A stretch of DNA of 7,443 nt, taken from NCBI GenBank assembly GCA_965365445.1, contig CBDUBS010000181.1, positions 1 to 7,443 of the forward strand, read 5' to 3'. A program made the translations under genes and the position numbers. The stretch comes from CBDUBS01 sp965365445 (GTDB lineage Bacteria > Bacteroidota > Rhodothermia > Rhodothermales > DASSAV01). Shown here one piece after another: positions 6,824 through 7,443 of this stretch. Position 1 is the first letter of the stretch. Every line of letters starts with the position of its first letter. The notes under the pieces were generated by a model that searched no databases, was not told the origin of the DNA, and saw nothing but the letters and a program-made list of their open reading frames with translations.

Positions 6824-7443
6824 ATGCGTATCCGCCTTTTCCCGATAGCACTGTGGCTGCTGCTCCCGGCGAGCCTGTACGCCCAGACCGTTCGCCTGGA
6901 GCAGACGATCAACGACGGCTGGCGATTCCTCGGCCGCGGCATCTCCTACGGGCAGCGGCCCAGCCTGGACGACCACGCCTGGGAACGGGTTTCGCTGCCG
7001 CACACCTGGAACGCCGTTGACCCGTTCGACGACGAACCGGGCTACGTCCGGGGAACGGCCTGGTACCGCCGCCCGCTCTGGCTCGGCCCGGAGCTCGAAG
7101 GCAAACGCCTGTTCCTGCACTTCGAGGGCGCCAATCAGGTGGCGGACGTATTCGTTAACGGGGCGTTTGCCGGGCGGCATAAAGGCGGCTATACCGCCTT
7201 TACCGTCGAGATCACCGAACTGGTCCGGTTCGGCGCGGCGGAAGCGGCGGAAACGGTTGGCGACGTGGCCGGGGCCGTAACGCGAGCTACGCAGGCCGAG
7301 AACCTGATTGCGGTGCAGGTAACGAACGCGCACGACCCCTTCATCCCGCCGCTGAATGTGGGGTACGCGCTGTACGGCGGCATCTACCGGGACGTGTGGC
7401 TCATCGCCACGGACCCGGTGCACTTTCCTCTGACCGCCGGCGG
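6824..7443 (+). CDS. Secreted glycoside hydrolase family 2 enzyme (5' part, beta-galactosidase/beta-glucuronidase-like)
   Basis: The frame opens at the ATG at 6824, 27 bases after susD, and stays open to the window edge (206 residues). Residues 1-20 are a signal peptide with cleavage likely after LYA and no lipobox, so a periplasmic location is expected. Residues about 26-196 match the GH2 N-terminal sugar-binding jelly-roll: DGWRF, SLPHTWNAVD, the AWYRR pair, LHFEGANQVADVFVNG, HKGGYTAFTVEITELV, then NAHDPFIPPLN and YGGIYRDVWLIATDPVHF. The last motifs are characteristic of Bacteroidota GH2 enzymes. GH2 includes exo-acting beta-galactosidases, glucuronidases, mannosidases and others; the catalytic barrel with its two glutamates is beyond the window, so specificity is open. 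An Ala-rich segment at about 136-159 looks longer than the usual short turn there. No Shine-Dalgarno precedes the ATG. It is probably the third structural gene of the susCD operon. Confidence 0.92.
   Translation, partial: MRIRLFPIALWLLLPASLYAQTVRLEQTINDGWRFLGRGISYGQRPSLDDHAWERVSLPHTWNAVDPFDDEPGYVRGTAWYRRPLWLGPELEGKRLFLHFEGANQVADVFVNGAFAGRHKGGYTAFTVEITELVRFGAAEAAETVGDVAGAVTRATQAENLIAVQVTNAHDPFIPPLNVGYALYGGIYRDVWLIATDPVHFPLTAG

Noticed and set aside
5936..7423. Minus-strand open frame (495 codons) opposite susD and the GH2 gene
   Set aside because: It spans two well-supported plus-strand genes and the gap between them, with no domain signature; a composition shadow.
1..7443. CRISPR array, insertion sequence, tRNA or rRNA
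   Set aside because: No regularly spaced direct repeats, transposase motifs, terminal inverted repeats or RNA gene signatures were seen on either strand.

Overview
The window is GC-rich, all genes lie on the plus strand, and it reads as part of a polysaccharide-utilisation locus (PUL) from a member of the Bacteroidota/Rhodothermota. Three things point there: a SusC/SusD outer-membrane pair, a C-terminal type IX secretion (T9SS) sorting domain with the YPNPFNPST motif typical of high-GC Rhodothermota and relatives, and four visible start codons with no recognisable Shine-Dalgarno sequence. Placement at phylum/class level is an inference from these motifs; no genus can be named.

Layout. (1) Positions 2-901 hold the 3' end of a large secreted or surface protein: a cadherin/Big_9-like domain, an Ig-like region and a T9SS sorting tail. 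(2) Positions 902-1388 are a long non-coding gap. It opens with a strong UUCG-tetraloop terminator, continues with a pair of imperfect tandem hairpin units that could form a second terminator or a small repeat element, and ends in an AT-rich island with a perfect 8-5-8 inverted repeat just before the next gene. (3) Positions 1389-2123 encode a GntR/FadR-family (FCD) regulator. (4) Positions 2179-5142 encode a full-length SusC/RagA TonB-dependent transporter. (5) Positions 5195-6796 encode a SusD/RagB surface glycan-binding lipoprotein. (6) From 6824 to the window edge runs the start of a secreted glycoside hydrolase family 2 enzyme, cut off before its catalytic domain.

Genes 3-6 are co-directional with gaps of 55, 52 and 27 bases, so they probably form one operon. 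SusD would capture a glycan or oligosaccharide at the cell surface, SusC would import it across the outer membrane with TonB energy, the GH2 enzyme would cut it in the periplasm, and the FCD regulator would sense a breakdown product. The upstream T9SS-tailed gene ends in its own terminator and is probably a separate transcription unit. The substrate cannot be read from this window. An FCD regulator beside a SusCD/GH2 set makes a uronate- or sugar-acid-containing glycan worth considering, but this is inference. I saw no evidence of a wholly new system. The most distinctive items are the operator-like palindrome, the paired hairpin units, and the Asp-to-Asn change at the expected metal site of the regulator.
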